Positions 25,424 to 35,185 of a stretch of DNA of 64,000 nt are shown one piece after another. The stretch comes from Anaerovibrio sp. RM50 (GTDB taxonomy: Bacteria > Bacillota > Negativicutes > Selenomonadales > Selenomonadaceae): the NCBI RefSeq assembly GCF_000622005.1, contig NZ_JHWV01000011.1:50558-114557 (forward strand). Reading direction: 5' to 3'. A model generated the notes under the pieces. It was not told the origin of the DNA, did not search any database, and was given only the letters and a program-made list of their open reading frames with translations. The position numbers were made by a program, and so were the translations under genes. Each line of letters starts with the position of its first letter. Position 1 is the stretch's first letter.

Positions 25424-26365
25424 TTATTCTGCCAGTGACTTCTCAATGGCGTCCAAAATAACAGCCTTGGCCTGGGCAAATGGCTTTTCAATGGTACAGC
25501 CCGCAGCCCTTATGTGACCGCCGCCCCCAAGGTCTGCTGCAATTTTTGCCACATCAGTATTCTTTGAACGCATGCTGACACGGCAAACCTCCGGCTCCAC
25601 AGCCTTTACCAGCACTGCCACATCAACCCCGTCAATGACTCTTACGTGATCAATAAATCCCTCTGTGGTTTCAAGGGATTCTGTCAGCTCATGGTCCAAA
25701 AACAGGCCTGCCACCTTGCCATCAGCGTGAAGCTCAATGGTCTGAAGTGCCTTTGCCATGCCCTGTACCACGGCATAATCCTTGGTCTCAATGGCCTCAG
25801 ATATCTTCTCGGGCCTGATGCCAGTTTCCAGAAGCTCCGCCGCCGCCCTCATGGTATGGGGAGTGGTGTTGGAATATCTGAAATAGCCGGAATCTGTGGC
25901 CAAACCCGTATAAATAGGTGTGGCGGAGTTTATATCAAACTCCACCCCCATTTCCTTGCCCAATTCATAAATAATCTCACAAGCAGCTGCACTTTTGGCG
26001 TCAAGGTAGAGAAAATCTGCCTTTTCGTCATTGGTGCGGTGATGATCAATATTTAATCTTGGAGCCTTGCATTTTTCAGTTACAGTGCCAACCCTGTCCA
26101 GACTGGCATCCAAAATAACCAGATAATCAGCTTCATAGTTTTCCTTATCTGGCTTTTCTATGGTCTCTATTCCCGGAAGAACACTGAGGAATTTCGGTAT
26201 ATCATCATCAATGAGGACATTTACCTTTTTCCCCAGCTTTTCCAGCATAAACTTAAGCCCCAGACAGGAGCCGATGGCGTCACCATCCGGATTGACATGG
26301 GCTGTCAATACCAGGCTGTTGGCTGCCATCAGCTTGTCTGCAGTTTCCTTTAAAGAAATAATCAT
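25424..26365 (-). CDS. nrnA: DHH-family phosphoesterase, NrnA type
   Basis: About 313 residues from the ATG at 26365. The DHH-family motifs are present: HVNPDGDAIGS, VILDAS, NIDHHRTND and, in the DHHA1 part, GGGGHIRAAG. NrnA-type enzymes degrade short oligoribonucleotides and dephosphorylate pAp, or hydrolyse cyclic dinucleotides. It is located between rbfA and truB, its usual place in Firmicutes. Note that a nuclease for short RNAs could also act on linear oligoadenylates from the type III system; this is speculation. Confidence 0.9.
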   Translation of the reverse strand: MIISLKETADKLMAANSLVLTAHVNPDGDAIGSCLGLKFMLEKLGKKVNVLIDDDIPKFLSVLPGIETIEKPDKENYEADYLVILDASLDRVGTVTEKCKAPRLNIDHHRTNDEKADFLYLDAKSAAACEIIYELGKEMGVEFDINSATPIYTGLATDSGYFRYSNTTPHTMRAAAELLETGIRPEKISEAIETKDYAVVQGMAKALQTIELHADGKVAGLFLDHELTESLETTEGFIDHVRVIDGVDVAVLVKAVEPEVCRVSMRSKNTDVAKIAADLGGGGHIRAAGCTIEKPFAQAKAVILDAIEKSLAE

Positions 26366-26369
26366 AGCA

Positions 26370-26726
26370 TTAACCCTGCTCCTGCTCTTTTTCAATCTGC
26401 AAGAGCAGTTTCTGAATATGGTCGCTGTAATCCAATGATTTGTCCAGAACAAATTTCAGTTCAGGAGTCACTCTCAATCTGATGCGATGACCCACCTCAC
26501 GGCGGATAAAGCCCAGAGAGCTGTTTAAACCATTCCATGTATCCTCGATTTGCTTGTCGCTGCCCATGATGCTGACAAAGACCTTGGCAATGCTAAGATC
26601 TCTGGTCACCTCCACCTGGGTAACAGTAACGAAGCCGATGCGGGGATCCTTCAGCTCCTGCAGGATAATCTGGGAGATTTCCTGCTTCATGAGCTCCTGA
26701 ATCTTTTCAATACGAAGCTGGCTCAT
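26370..26726 (-). CDS. rbfA: Ribosome-binding factor A
   Basis: 118 residues. Family features are LRIEKIQELMKQEISQIILQ, DPRIGFVTVTQVEVTRDLS and LGFIRREVGHRIRLRVTPEL. RbfA is needed for maturation of the 30S subunit. It follows infB by 20 bp. Confidence 0.95.
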   Translation of the reverse strand: MSQLRIEKIQELMKQEISQIILQELKDPRIGFVTVTQVEVTRDLSIAKVFVSIMGSDKQIEDTWNGLNSSLGFIRREVGHRIRLRVTPELKFVLDKSLDYSDHIQKLLLQIEKEQEQG

Positions 26727-26746
26727 ATAAAACTTGCCCTCCCCTA

Positions 26747-29416
26747 TTAGTCCTTGTTCACATCATTGATATTGGTCTCAATTTCTTCCATGGTGTAGGC
26801 CTCAATGATATCGCCTTCGCGGAAGTCACTGTAATCCTTGATGGTAATACCGCACTCATAGCCGGCGGCTACTTCCTTCACTGCATCCTTGAAGCGGCGC
26901 AAATCCTCAAGCTCACCATCGAATACCTCAATGTTGTCACGGACAATACGGATCTTGGACTTATTGGTAATCTTACCCTCAAGCACGTAAGAACCGGCAA
27001 CCTTCAAGGTCTTGTTAAATACCATTACCTGGCGGATTTCCACCTGGCCCTGGACAACTTCCTTGAACTTAGGAGCCAGCATGCCGGACATGGCGTCCTT
27101 AACATCGTTAAGTGCATCATAGATTACGCGGTAGGTGCGGATATCAATATCCTCATTTTCTGCAATGCGGCGGGCATTGGCATCAGGGCGGACATTGAAG
27201 GCAATAATGAGGGCATTGGAAGCTGAAGCCAGCATAACATCAGACTCATTAACTGCACCTACGCCGGAATGAATAATATTTACACGGACCTCATCATTCT
27301 TGTTAAGGCTCAGCAGGGAGCTGTTAAGTGCCTCAACGGAGCCCTGAACGTCAGCTTTAACGAGAATGTTCAGATCCTTCAGCTGACCCTCCTGAATCTG
27401 GTTGAAGAGGTCATCAAGGGATACCTTTCTCTTACTGATAAGCTCAGTACGATGCTTCTCAATACGCTTCTCAGCAATAGTACGACAAAGCTTCTCCTCC
27501 AGAACTGCCAGCTCATCACCAGCAGATGGAACGTCATTAAAACCAAGCACCTCAACAGGAACAGAAGGACCTGCCTTCTTCACATTCTCACCACGGTCAT
27601 TCACCATGGCGCGAACCTTACCATAGCAGGTGCCGGCGATAATGGAATCACCGATGTGGAGAGTACCATTCTGAACCAGAACAGTTGCCACAGGACCACG
27701 GCCCTTGTCCAGCTGTGCCTCGATGATAATACCACGGGCATCGCGCTTAGGGTTGGCCTTCAGCTCCTGAACCTCTGCCACCAGAAGAATCATTTCCAGC
27801 AGCTCGTCAATGTTCAGACGTTTCTTGGCAGAAACCTCCACCATAATGGTATCTCCGCCGTAATCCTCGGAAACCAGGCCATGCTCCATGAGCTCGTTCT
27901 TAACCCTCATTGGGTCTGCACCTGGCTTATCAATCTTGTTGATAGCAACAATAATTGGCACCTCAGCGGACTTGGCGTGGTTGATTGCCTCAATGGTCTG
28001 TGGCATTACGCCGTCGTCAGCTGCAACTACCAGAATTGCAATATCAGTAACCTGTGCACCGCGGGCACGCATGGCAGTAAATGCCTCATGGCCCGGGGTA
28101 TCCAGAAATACAATCTTCTTGCCCTGGCACATAACCTGATATGCACCAATGTGCTGGGTAATACCGCCGGCCTCGGTGGAGGTAACGGCAGAGCTGCGAA
28201 TACAATCCAAAAGGGAAGTCTTACCATGGTCAACGTGACCCATTACAGTAACAACTGGCGGACGGAGCACAAGGCTCTTTGGATCGTCCTCAATCTCAGG
28301 AATCTCAGTAAGATCAACCTCCGGTGGCAGTTCCTCAACATTCACGCCAAACTCAGCGGCTACAAGGGTAGCTGTATCAAAATCAATATCCTGATTGATG
28401 GTAGCCATAACGCCCATGAGCATCAGCTTCTTGATGATATCCGCTGCAGTACAGCTGATCTTGCTGGCAAGATCCTTTACAACAATGGTCTCGCCAACCT
28501 TGATGTTCTTAGGACGGGCAATTTCCATCTTAGGTGCCGGCTGCTGGCCCTTGTTGTTGCGGTTGTTCTTGTTGCCGCGGAAATTCTTGCCATTGCGGTT
28601 ATTGTTATTGTTAAAGCCGCCATTCTTGAAGTTGTTATTCTTGTTGTTCTTGTTGCGATCCTTACCATTGCGGATATGATCATTATGCTCCATACGGTCA
28701 TTACGCTCCATACGATTATTTCTGTCATTTCTGTTGCGGTCATTACGATCATTACGGCCGCCCTCGTTCATTACAGGGATCTGCTTGCTCATATGGCCGC
28801 CAGCCTTTTTGCCCTGCTGTGAACGGTTGTCAAAGCCGCCCTCATTGCGGTTACGGTCGAAGCCGCCTTCATTGCGGTTGCGATCAAATCCGCCCTGGCC
28901 ACCGTTATTTCTGCGGTCCACGTTATTGCGGTTGCGGTCGAAATTACGGTTATTGTAGCTGCCGTTGTTATTAACTGGACGTGGAGCGCTGAAGCCGCTG
29001 TTTTTCTTGGCTGGCTGCTCTGCATGTCTGGAGTCATGAGGCTTCTTCTGCTCCGGCTTCTGCTCAGCCTTATGCTCTGGCTTATGTTCAGTCTTCTGCT
29101 CGTGCTTCTGCTCAGGAGCCTTTGCCTCATGCTTCTTCTCCGGCTGCTTTGGAGCCTTTGTTGCTTCAGTCTGCTGTGGCTTCTTTGGAGCTTCCGGCTT
29201 CTTCGGAGCCTCGGCCTTCTTTGGTGCCTCAGCCTTCTTTGGTGCCTCGCTCTTTTTCGGAGCCCCGGAGCCCTTCAGTGCATCAAGTACCATCTTCTTT
29301 TCGCTGTCACTGATGGAACTGGAATGCTTCTTGCCGGTGATATTATTCCGCTCTAAAATCTCTATAATCTTTTTGTTTTCTGTATTTATTTCTTTTGCAA
29401 ATTCGTGTATTCTCAT
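26747..29416 (-). CDS. infB: Translation initiation factor IF-2
   Basis: 889 residues from the ATG at 29416, which follows GGGGGTGGATTG. An N-terminal IF-2N domain ([19 protein letters not shown]) is followed by about 270 residues of low complexity: [12 protein letters not shown] repeats, then Asn/Arg/Gly-rich repeats (EGGFDRNRN units, NDRNRNDRN). The second IF-2N region and the GTPase domain follow ([29 protein letters not shown]), then domains III-IV. IF-2 brings initiator tRNA to the 30S subunit. Confidence 0.97.
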   Translation of the reverse strand: MRIHEFAKEINTENKKIIEILERNNITGKKHSSSISDSEKKMVLDALKGSGAPKKSEAPKKAEAPKKAEAPKKPEAPKKPQQTEATKAPKQPEKKHEAKAPEQKHEQKTEHKPEHKAEQKPEQKKPHDSRHAEQPAKKNSGFSAPRPVNNNGSYNNRNFDRNRNNVDRRNNGGQGGFDRNRNEGGFDRNRNEGGFDNRSQQGKKAGGHMSKQIPVMNEGGRNDRNDRNRNDRNNRMERNDRMEHNDHIRNGKDRNKNNKNNNFKNGGFNNNNNRNGKNFRGNKNNRNNKGQQPAPKMEIARPKNIKVGETIVVKDLASKISCTAADIIKKLMLMGVMATINQDIDFDTATLVAAEFGVNVEELPPEVDLTEIPEIEDDPKSLVLRPPVVTVMGHVDHGKTSLLDCIRSSAVTSTEAGGITQHIGAYQVMCQGKKIVFLDTPGHEAFTAMRARGAQVTDIAILVVAADDGVMPQTIEAINHAKSAEVPIIVAINKIDKPGADPMRVKNELMEHGLVSEDYGGDTIMVEVSAKKRLNIDELLEMILLVAEVQELKANPKRDARGIIIEAQLDKGRGPVATVLVQNGTLHIGDSIIAGTCYGKVRAMVNDRGENVKKAGPSVPVEVLGFNDVPSAGDELAVLEEKLCRTIAEKRIEKHRTELISKRKVSLDDLFNQIQEGQLKDLNILVKADVQGSVEALNSSLLSLNKNDEVRVNIIHSGVGAVNESDVMLASASNALIIAFNVRPDANARRIAENEDIDIRTYRVIYDALNDVKDAMSGMLAPKFKEVVQGQVEIRQVMVFNKTLKVAGSYVLEGKITNKSKIRIVRDNIEVFDGELEDLRRFKDAVKEVAAGYECGITIKDYSDFREGDIIEAYTMEEIETNINDVNKD

Positions 29417-29434
29417 CAATCCACCCCCGAATGA

Positions 29435-29743
29435 CTATCTGTCTTCAAAGAGTTTGGATAAAGCATCTGCAAAGCCCTTATCCATAATGGCAGCCACTGC
29501 CCGGAAATCCTTTCCGATGCAATGACCGAGTTCTTCTCTGTCAAATAGATAATATACGTTAATTCCTGCATCATCCGCCATGTGCTGATAATTTTTCTTC
29601 GTTTCCACTGAGGCATCCTCTGCCACAATCATCAGCAAGGCTTTTCGTCCTTGTACTGCCTTGGTTACGGCGAAATCACCGGACACCACCTTATTGGCCC
29701 GCTGCGCCATACTAAGCAGATTTAATATTTTCGTCTTGTCCAT
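29435..29743 (-). CDS. ylxQ: L7Ae-family RNA-binding protein YlxQ
   Basis: 102 residues from the ATG at 29743; a GTG at 29767 would add eight residues and overlap ylxR. The L7Ae/L30e/S12e/Gadd45 fold is seen in LLSMAQRANKVVSGDFAV and ALLMIVAEDASVETKKN. It binds kink-turn RNA in related species and is always placed between ylxR and infB. Confidence 0.85.
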   Translation of the reverse strand: MDKTKILNLLSMAQRANKVVSGDFAVTKAVQGRKALLMIVAEDASVETKKNYQHMADDAGINVYYLFDREELGHCIGKDFRAVAAIMDKGFADALSKLFEDR

Positions 29744-29747
29744 AAAT

Positions 29748-30014
29748 TTATTTAAAAAGCTGTTCACTCAGCTCATCAAAAATGGTTTTATCCACTGTAC
29801 ACTTGAAGGAACGGTCAAAGCGATGCTCCTTCATGGCCTTCTGGAAGCACTCCTCGTTGTTGCAGATATATGCCCCACGGCCTGCTTTCTTGCCTGTAAG
29901 ATCTATTGAAAACTCCCCCTCGGGGCTGCGTACAATACGTACCAGCTCCTTCTTGGGGTGCTGCTCCTGACAGCCTATGCAAAGTCTGGTTGGTATCTTC
30001 TTTACTGTTGCCAT
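29748..30014 (-). CDS. ylxR: YlxR family (DUF448) RNA-binding protein
   Basis: 88 residues. The DUF448 signature is RLCIGCQEQHPKKELVRIVR plus GRGAYICNNEECF, including the conserved Cys pair. The start at 30014 is preferred because AAGGGTG lies 5 bases upstream. It is a nucleoid or RNA-binding protein in other species, with a proposed link to RNase P. Co-transcribed with nusA and infB. Confidence 0.88.
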   Translation of the reverse strand: MATVKKIPTRLCIGCQEQHPKKELVRIVRSPEGEFSIDLTGKKAGRGAYICNNEECFQKAMKEHRFDRSFKCTVDKTIFDELSEQLFK

Positions 30015-30034
30015 ATCTGTCACCCTTGCTTTTC

Positions 30035-31192
30035 TTACTCTTCCTCAGCCTCGAACTCGTCATCGGCGAAAACATCGAGGTTAAGCTCCTCAGTTTCCTC
30101 CTCATCATCAAAGCCGAATTCCTCAGCCTGGGACTCACTCTTTATATCAATCTTCCAGCCTGTAAGCTTGGCTGCGAGGCGGGCATTCTGGCCCTCCTTG
30201 CCAATAGCCAGGGACAGCTGATAATCAGGAACAATTACACGGGAGAGCTTCTCCGCCTCGTTGATAGCCACGGATACGACCTTTGCAGGGCTCAAAGCGT
30301 TGGCTATTAACTGAACAGGGTCATCGCTCCACTTAACGATATCGATTTTCTCGTTTCTCAGCTCCTCAACAATGGCCTGAACACGGGTACCCCGAGGGCC
30401 TACACAGGAGCCTACAGCATCGATGTTATCATCTGCTGCGTAAACGGCGATTTTGGAACGCATACCCGGCTCACGGGCAACGGACTTAATCTCCACATCG
30501 CCGTTCTGAATCTCCGGAACCTCCAACTCAAAGAGGCGCTTCAAAAGTCCTGGATGAGTGCGGGACACCAGGACCTGTGGGCCCTTGCTGGTGTTCTTCA
30601 CCTCTATAATAAGAGCCTTGATGCGGTCATTTGGAGCATATACCTCATGGGGAATCTGCTCGCTGGCACCAAGGATTGCCTCAGTTTTGCCAAGGTCAAT
30701 ATAAACATTCTTGTTCTCTACACGCTGTACCACACCGGTAATAATATCGTTGGCGCGGTTTACATACTCGCTGAAGATAATACCTCTCTCAGCCTCGCGA
30801 ATAGCCTGTACAACCACCTGCTTTGCATTCTGTGCAGCAATGCGTCCGAAGTTGGCAGGAGTAACCTCCTCCTCCAGAGTGTCGCCTACAGCATAATCAG
30901 CAGACTTCTGCTGGGCCATGGCCAAAGAAATCTGGGTAACAGGATTTTCAACCTCTTCCACTACTTCCTTAATTGCATATACATGATATTCGCCAGTCTG
31001 ACGATCAAGACTTACGCGGCAGTTAGCCTCGTTGTTGTAATTCTTCTTGTAAGCAGAAGCCAATGCCTTGTCAATTGCATCAAACAGGATTTCAGGAGCA
31101 ATTCCCTTTTCCTTTCCCAAAACCTCAACTGCTTCCATAAAGCCTGTATCAGCAACTGCTGCGGCCTTATTCTTCTTTAATCTGGTAGCCAC
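30035..31192 (-). CDS. nusA: Transcription termination/antitermination factor NusA
   Basis: 385 residues with a GTG start after AGGAGGTTTTTTA. NTD (FMEAVEVLGKEKGIAPEILFDAI), S1 domain (ITGVVQRVENKNVYIDLGK) and two KH domains (DAVGSCVGPRGTRVQAIVEE and LAIGKEGQNARLAAKLTGWK) are in the usual order, with a Glu-rich acidic tail. Controls pausing, termination and antitermination by RNA polymerase. Confidence 0.96.
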   Translation of the reverse strand: MATRLKKNKAAAVADTGFMEAVEVLGKEKGIAPEILFDAIDKALASAYKKNYNNEANCRVSLDRQTGEYHVYAIKEVVEEVENPVTQISLAMAQQKSADYAVGDTLEEEVTPANFGRIAAQNAKQVVVQAIREAERGIIFSEYVNRANDIITGVVQRVENKNVYIDLGKTEAILGASEQIPHEVYAPNDRIKALIIEVKNTSKGPQVLVSRTHPGLLKRLFELEVPEIQNGDVEIKSVAREPGMRSKIAVYAADDNIDAVGSCVGPRGTRVQAIVEELRNEKIDIVKWSDDPVQLIANALSPAKVVSVAINEAEKLSRVIVPDYQLSLAIGKEGQNARLAAKLTGWKIDIKSESQAEEFGFDDEEETEELNLDVFADDEFEAEEE

Positions 31193-31203
31193 TAAAAAAC
31201 CTC

Positions 31204-31647
31204 CTAAAAATCTATATGTAAACGAACCTGAGCAACATTGTCCATTGGAATTACCTGCTCGTCGATGGTTACATTATCTCCATCATAGCCGTTCAATACA
31301 CCAGTTAAAACTTTTTCGCCATTCACTGCGGCATACAGGGTAACATCAACCATCTTCCCCTGCTCTCGTCTGAAGTCCTTTTCCTTCTTCAGCTCCCGGT
31401 CAAGTCCCGGAGAGGAAACCTCCAGCATATATGCCCCCTTGATAACATCCTTTTCATCAAGGATATCACCCAGACGGCCGCTTAATTCCTGGCAGTCATC
31501 AAGCTCGATGCCGCCTTCTTTATCAATAAACACTCTCAGATACCAGTCTTTTTCCCGGACGTATTCCACCGCCACAAGCTCAATATTGGTATCCTCAAGA
31601 AGCTCTTCAACTATTTTTTCAACAGTATCTTCTATAAGTTTGCTCAT
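31204..31647 (-). CDS. rimP: Ribosome maturation factor RimP
   Basis: 147 residues. RimP features: VEYVREKDWYLRVFIDKEGG, LDDCQELSGRLGDILDEKD and YMLEVSSPGLDRELK. Acts in assembly of the 30S subunit. First gene of the nusA operon. Confidence 0.95.
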   Translation of the reverse strand: MSKLIEDTVEKIVEELLEDTNIELVAVEYVREKDWYLRVFIDKEGGIELDDCQELSGRLGDILDEKDVIKGAYMLEVSSPGLDRELKKEKDFRREQGKMVDVTLYAAVNGEKVLTGVLNGYDGDNVTIDEQVIPMDNVAQVRLHIDF

Positions 31648-31693
31648 ACACGTGCCCCCTTTTCATATTCATTTTTTAATCTTAAACATAAGA

Positions 31694-31722
31694 CAAAAGA
31701 GCGGGTTTGCACCCACTCTTTA
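31694..31722 (-). terminator. Rho-independent terminator
   Basis: AAAGAGTGGGT-GCAA-ACCCGCTCTTTT on the minus strand, downstream of the NOSP-family gene and upstream of rimP. Confidence 0.75.
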
Positions 31723-31796
31723 ACAATCAACTCATTATTCTTTAGATATTCTACCACAGCCAAGGAGGTTTGTAAACATATTCTGCACTATTTTTC

Positions 31797-32129
31797 CTAG
31801 AATACAAGGAATGCAAACCACTCAGTAAGCTTGTGTTTAATTGCCAGAATCGGCGAATGGAAAATCATCTTTGGACCGCTGTAGCGCATTATCATCCTGA
31901 TGCGCTCCCGTCGGTTGGGAGCATAGCAATGGGTATTGCAGGCACTGCAGAAGGTCTTCTCCTCCATTCTTGGACAAGCCGCAACCCTCTTTTCCACGTA
32001 ATCAAGAAGATCCTGGCACTCATGGCAGAGATGAACCCCATCGGTTTTGTGAATATCACGGCAGAATATGCCAATCATTTCAGTCACAGTTGCCAGTTCT
32101 TGCTCACGCTTGTGTTGTATCTTGTCCAT
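31797..32129 (-). CDS. Nitrous-oxide-stimulated-promoter (NOSP) family protein
   Basis: About 110 residues from the ATG at 32129, which follows GGGAGGTGCAGTT. Cysteine-rich: HLCHECQDLLDYVEKR, RVAACP and FCSACNTHCY. This pattern matches the small NOSP family (PF11756 type), whose function is unknown but which probably binds metal. The C-terminus has RERIRMIMRYSGPKMIFHSP, the family's conserved block. Monocistronic. Confidence 0.8.
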   Translation of the reverse strand: MDKIQHKREQELATVTEMIGIFCRDIHKTDGVHLCHECQDLLDYVEKRVAACPRMEEKTFCSACNTHCYAPNRRERIRMIMRYSGPKMIFHSPILAIKHKLTEWFAFLVF

Positions 32130-32264
32130 AACTGCACCTCCCATGACTGTTTTTTTACACCTTGCCGTACTTTATTTTACCCTAATCAGGGCAAGTTGTT
32201 TAGACATGGAGGGCATTTCTAACTAAAGTTTAATCTTTTAATCCGTTCTTAATTTTTGGCTATC

Positions 32265-33983
32265 CTATTTTCCCATAGCCAAAATTTCCCTGTCGTAATC
32301 CTTGTCATCAAAGATTCTTGGACGCAGCTTGTTGAAGCTGCGGGAAATTATGCTTCGTGCCGGATCAAAATCAACAGTGTGGATATCGGCAATATCCAAA
32401 ACGGTGTGAATCATATCGTCAGTCATGTACGGATTATTAATGGCCTCCTGAATCAGGGCCCACTTCTCCGGGTGATTCTGCTTAAACTTTTCTGAAGCCC
32501 ACATAATAAGAGGCACCTCTATCATGTGACGGCTTGGATTTTCCTCAATGTGGCCGTTGACTCCCCCCTCATCGTATACCGCCTCACCGTGGTCAGGAAG
32601 GTAAATCACAATGGTATCGGAGTTGGTCTCACGGAACTTATCAATAATGCCGCTGACGATGTAGTCGTTATATAAAATAGCATTATCGTACTGGGAAATC
32701 ACCTGCTTCTGGTCCTCGTTATACTCAGGGGACTGGATGCTGGCCTCAGTGAATTTGGTGAACTCATAAGGATAGCGGTTGTAATAAGCCAGATGGGCAC
32801 CCATAAGATGCACCACGAAGAAATTCTTCCGGCTGTCTCCAATATCCCCAATGGCATTATCCACCAGTGGGAACAGCTCCCCATCAACCCGGCCGTCATC
32901 CTCCTTTGAATCACGAATCTGGGTGTAGTGGCTTACATTACTGTGAGCCGCATAAATCTGGGCCACGTTACCCCAGATACCGGAGCTTTCCTGATTGGAC
33001 AGCCAATGGGTCTTGTAGCCGGCAGCATTCATTATATCAATAAGGTTATTGTATTCATACCAAGGCTTGTCAGACTCATGGTCACAGTAAGTAAAAATCT
33101 TGCTGAGGGACGCCACTGTGGTGGAATGGGCACTGACCACATCCCTGAAGCACACAATCTCGCCCCGTTTTGCCATATCATCAAGATTTGGGGTATTTTC
33201 CAGCTCATAGCCATAAAGATGCATGTGATTACGGTTGGTGGACTCACCCAGAATAAATACTATGTTGGTAATTTTACCCTCGTTCTTTGTAAGGTGTATA
33301 TCCACATCCAGCTTGGCCTGCAGCTCCCGATAGGCCAAATGGTTTCTCCATGCAGTACTGCTGGCACCAAAAAATCTGGTTAATGGGGTAAGATTATCCC
33401 CCCCAAACATAATTCCCGGATAGGCAAAGCACATATAAATGGCATAGCAGGAGGAAACTGCCATCACAATGCCCGCAATAACCTTCTGGGACATGGCATC
33501 AGCCTCCAGCTTGTGCCATGGCTTATACCTTACCAGACAATACATTGCGATAATCAGTACAACAGCAAGAAGGCCCCCCTCCACACCAACAAAGCTGTTG
33601 AAAAATTCCGCCGACTCCTCTTGATTGGTCTCAAAAATGGAATTAATGGTCCCTACACCAGTGAGGGCACCGTACTGATACAATACAAAGGCTTCAATGA
33701 TGAAGGCAGACAAAAGCCAGACCACCAAAATATCGCGAATGACTCTACAGGCCATGGGCACAAAAAGCCACTTGGTAATAAACGTTACAAAAAGTGCTCC
33801 CAGCAGCCCCGTAAAGGCCATGGACATAACCAGATCCGTTTTTCCCGCCATGCCCCACTTAATCACCTGAGTGGAGCAGCTTAAAAGCCAGAAAAGCATA
33901 AGCCAGCCAAAATCCTGGCGCACCAGATCCGCCACCCCCTGTAAGAACTCAGCTATTCTGTTTGAAAAAGATTTCTTTTCCAC
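32265..33983 (-). CDS. Phosphoethanolamine transferase (EptA/sulfatase family)
   Basis: 572 residues. About five N-terminal membrane helices (residues about 25-190) are followed by a periplasmic alkaline-phosphatase-fold domain. Motifs include FILGESTNRNHMHLYGY, the nucleophile region SAHSTTVASLSK and YLPDHGEAVYDEGG with metal ligands. These enzymes move phosphoethanolamine from phosphatidylethanolamine to lipid A or other surface glycans, which fits a Gram-negative-type envelope. It lies 13 bp after queE on the same strand. Confidence 0.85.
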   Translation of the reverse strand: MEKKSFSNRIAEFLQGVADLVRQDFGWLMLFWLLSCSTQVIKWGMAGKTDLVMSMAFTGLLGALFVTFITKWLFVPMACRVIRDILVVWLLSAFIIEAFVLYQYGALTGVGTINSIFETNQEESAEFFNSFVGVEGGLLAVVLIIAMYCLVRYKPWHKLEADAMSQKVIAGIVMAVSSCYAIYMCFAYPGIMFGGDNLTPLTRFFGASSTAWRNHLAYRELQAKLDVDIHLTKNEGKITNIVFILGESTNRNHMHLYGYELENTPNLDDMAKRGEIVCFRDVVSAHSTTVASLSKIFTYCDHESDKPWYEYNNLIDIMNAAGYKTHWLSNQESSGIWGNVAQIYAAHSNVSHYTQIRDSKEDDGRVDGELFPLVDNAIGDIGDSRKNFFVVHLMGAHLAYYNRYPYEFTKFTEASIQSPEYNEDQKQVISQYDNAILYNDYIVSGIIDKFRETNSDTIVIYLPDHGEAVYDEGGVNGHIEENPSRHMIEVPLIMWASEKFKQNHPEKWALIQEAINNPYMTDDMIHTVLDIADIHTVDFDPARSIISRSFNKLRPRIFDDKDYDREILAMGK

Positions 33984-33996
33984 CTGTTGCTCCTCC

Positions 33997-34728
33997 TTAC
34001 AGCTGATCCATCATGCGATGGGTCTGGGGTATAATACGCACGTCCTTAAGGCTTTCCAGGGCCTGCTGCTGCAGCTCCAGCATCTGCTCAGGCAATACTG
34101 CCTCCACCCCATTTAGTGGGGTAACGGGTTGCAAAATAAGCAGAGTATCAGGATCAACCCCCGCCACAATATCGACGGCCTTCTGGAAATCATCCATGTT
34201 AATATCACCGGATACCACCAGCTTCACATAAACATCCTTGGAATTGGCAATCTCCAAAAATTTTCTGTGGTCCTCCCAATGGTCCTCTCCCGTAGCCTGG
34301 GGCAGCTTAATATCCATGCTGATAATATCCACCATATCAATAATACGTTCCAGCTTTTCGGGAAGAGTACCGTTTGTCTCCAGCATCACCTTTGCATTCA
34401 CCATAGGCAAAAGCTCCTTAAGGAAGGCGGTGTGAAGCAATGGCTCTCCCCCTGTGAAGCTGATGGCCTGATGTGGCAGCTCCATCAAAAAGCGGTTAAT
34501 ATAAGCCGCCACCTCCGTAGGCTCCAAAGGATTTATGGCATCGTGAAATTTACGGGAGCCTGGGAAGGTCTCCACCCCACAAATTGGGTGGGTGCCCGCC
34601 TGATTTTCCGTATCACAGTATTTGCAATTTAAATTACACCCCTCAAAGCGCACAAAGAGCTGACGGCAGCCCACATAGCGGCCCTCCCCCTGCACTGAGG
34701 AAAATATCTCAATCAAATTCGCGTTCAT
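33997..34728 (-). CDS. queE: 7-carboxy-7-deazaguanine synthase
   Basis: 243 residues. A radical-SAM enzyme of queuosine (7-deazaguanine) synthesis that turns 6-carboxytetrahydropterin into 7-carboxy-7-deazaguanine. The cluster motif is CNLNCKYCDTE (Cx3Cx2C), preceded by SVQGEGRYVGCRQLFVRFEG; SFTGGEPLLH is the SAM-contact motif. It directly follows queD, the preceding step. queC and folE are not in the window. Confidence 0.93.
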   Translation of the reverse strand: MNANLIEIFSSVQGEGRYVGCRQLFVRFEGCNLNCKYCDTENQAGTHPICGVETFPGSRKFHDAINPLEPTEVAAYINRFLMELPHQAISFTGGEPLLHTAFLKELLPMVNAKVMLETNGTLPEKLERIIDMVDIISMDIKLPQATGEDHWEDHRKFLEIANSKDVYVKLVVSGDINMDDFQKAVDIVAGVDPDTLLILQPVTPLNGVEAVLPEQMLELQQQALESLKDVRIIPQTHRMMDQL

Positions 34729-34741
34729 ATTCCAAATTACC

Positions 34742-35119
34742 TTAATCCAAAGAATATATTACAGAAGATTTAGGGGACTCCCAAACCTGAATATGCTTTA
34801 ATTTCACGTTGTCATCGAAGAACTCAGCCTTGGCCATTTCCTCATAAATGTACTGGGCCAGATGCTCAGCAGTAGGATTATGGCCATCAGCGAAGGCAGG
34901 CAGCTCATTGAGATACTGATGATCCAGGGTCTCCAGCAAATCCCGGAGTCTCCCCTTAACCACCTTAAAATCCACCAGCATACCGAGATTGTCCAGCTTT
35001 CTGCCAGTAACAGCCGCCTCCACGGTCCAGCTGTGGCCGTGAAGCCTGTCGCATTTTCCATTGTAGCCCGCAACTCTGTGGGCCGCCTCAAACTCGGCGC
35101 TTACATGTATTTCAAACAT
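34742..35119 (-). CDS. queD: 6-carboxytetrahydropterin synthase
   Basis: 125 residues. Zinc-binding histidines are in AAHRVAGYNGKCDRLHGHSW, with the active-site Cys in KCDRLHGH. LDHQYLN and NPTAEHLAQYI are further family motifs. It makes the pterin substrate for QueE, encoded 13 bp downstream. Confidence 0.94.
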   Translation of the reverse strand: MFEIHVSAEFEAAHRVAGYNGKCDRLHGHSWTVEAAVTGRKLDNLGMLVDFKVVKGRLRDLLETLDHQYLNELPAFADGHNPTAEHLAQYIYEEMAKAEFFDDNVKLKHIQVWESPKSSVIYSLD

Positions 35120-35142
35120 AATTGTCTATCCTCCAAAAATAA

Positions 35143-35185
35143 AGGGAAACCCCTTCATTGCCAACGCATCTGAAGGGGTAAAAAA
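35143..35185 (-). terminator. Rho-independent terminator
   Basis: ACCCCTTCA pairs perfectly with TGAAGGGGT over a 13-base loop, followed on the minus strand by TTCCCTTTATTTTT. It separates the glycosyltransferase gene from queD. Confidence 0.75.

Noticed and set aside
27269..28822. 517-aa plus-strand ORF opposite infB
   Set aside because: Shadow of the infB reading frame; the minus strand encodes an unmistakable IF-2.
35120..35185. preQ1 riboswitch upstream of queD
   Set aside because: The hairpin ACCCCTTCA/TGAAGGGGT is an ordinary terminator after the glycosyltransferase gene; the C-rich loop and A-rich tail of a preQ1 aptamer are not there.
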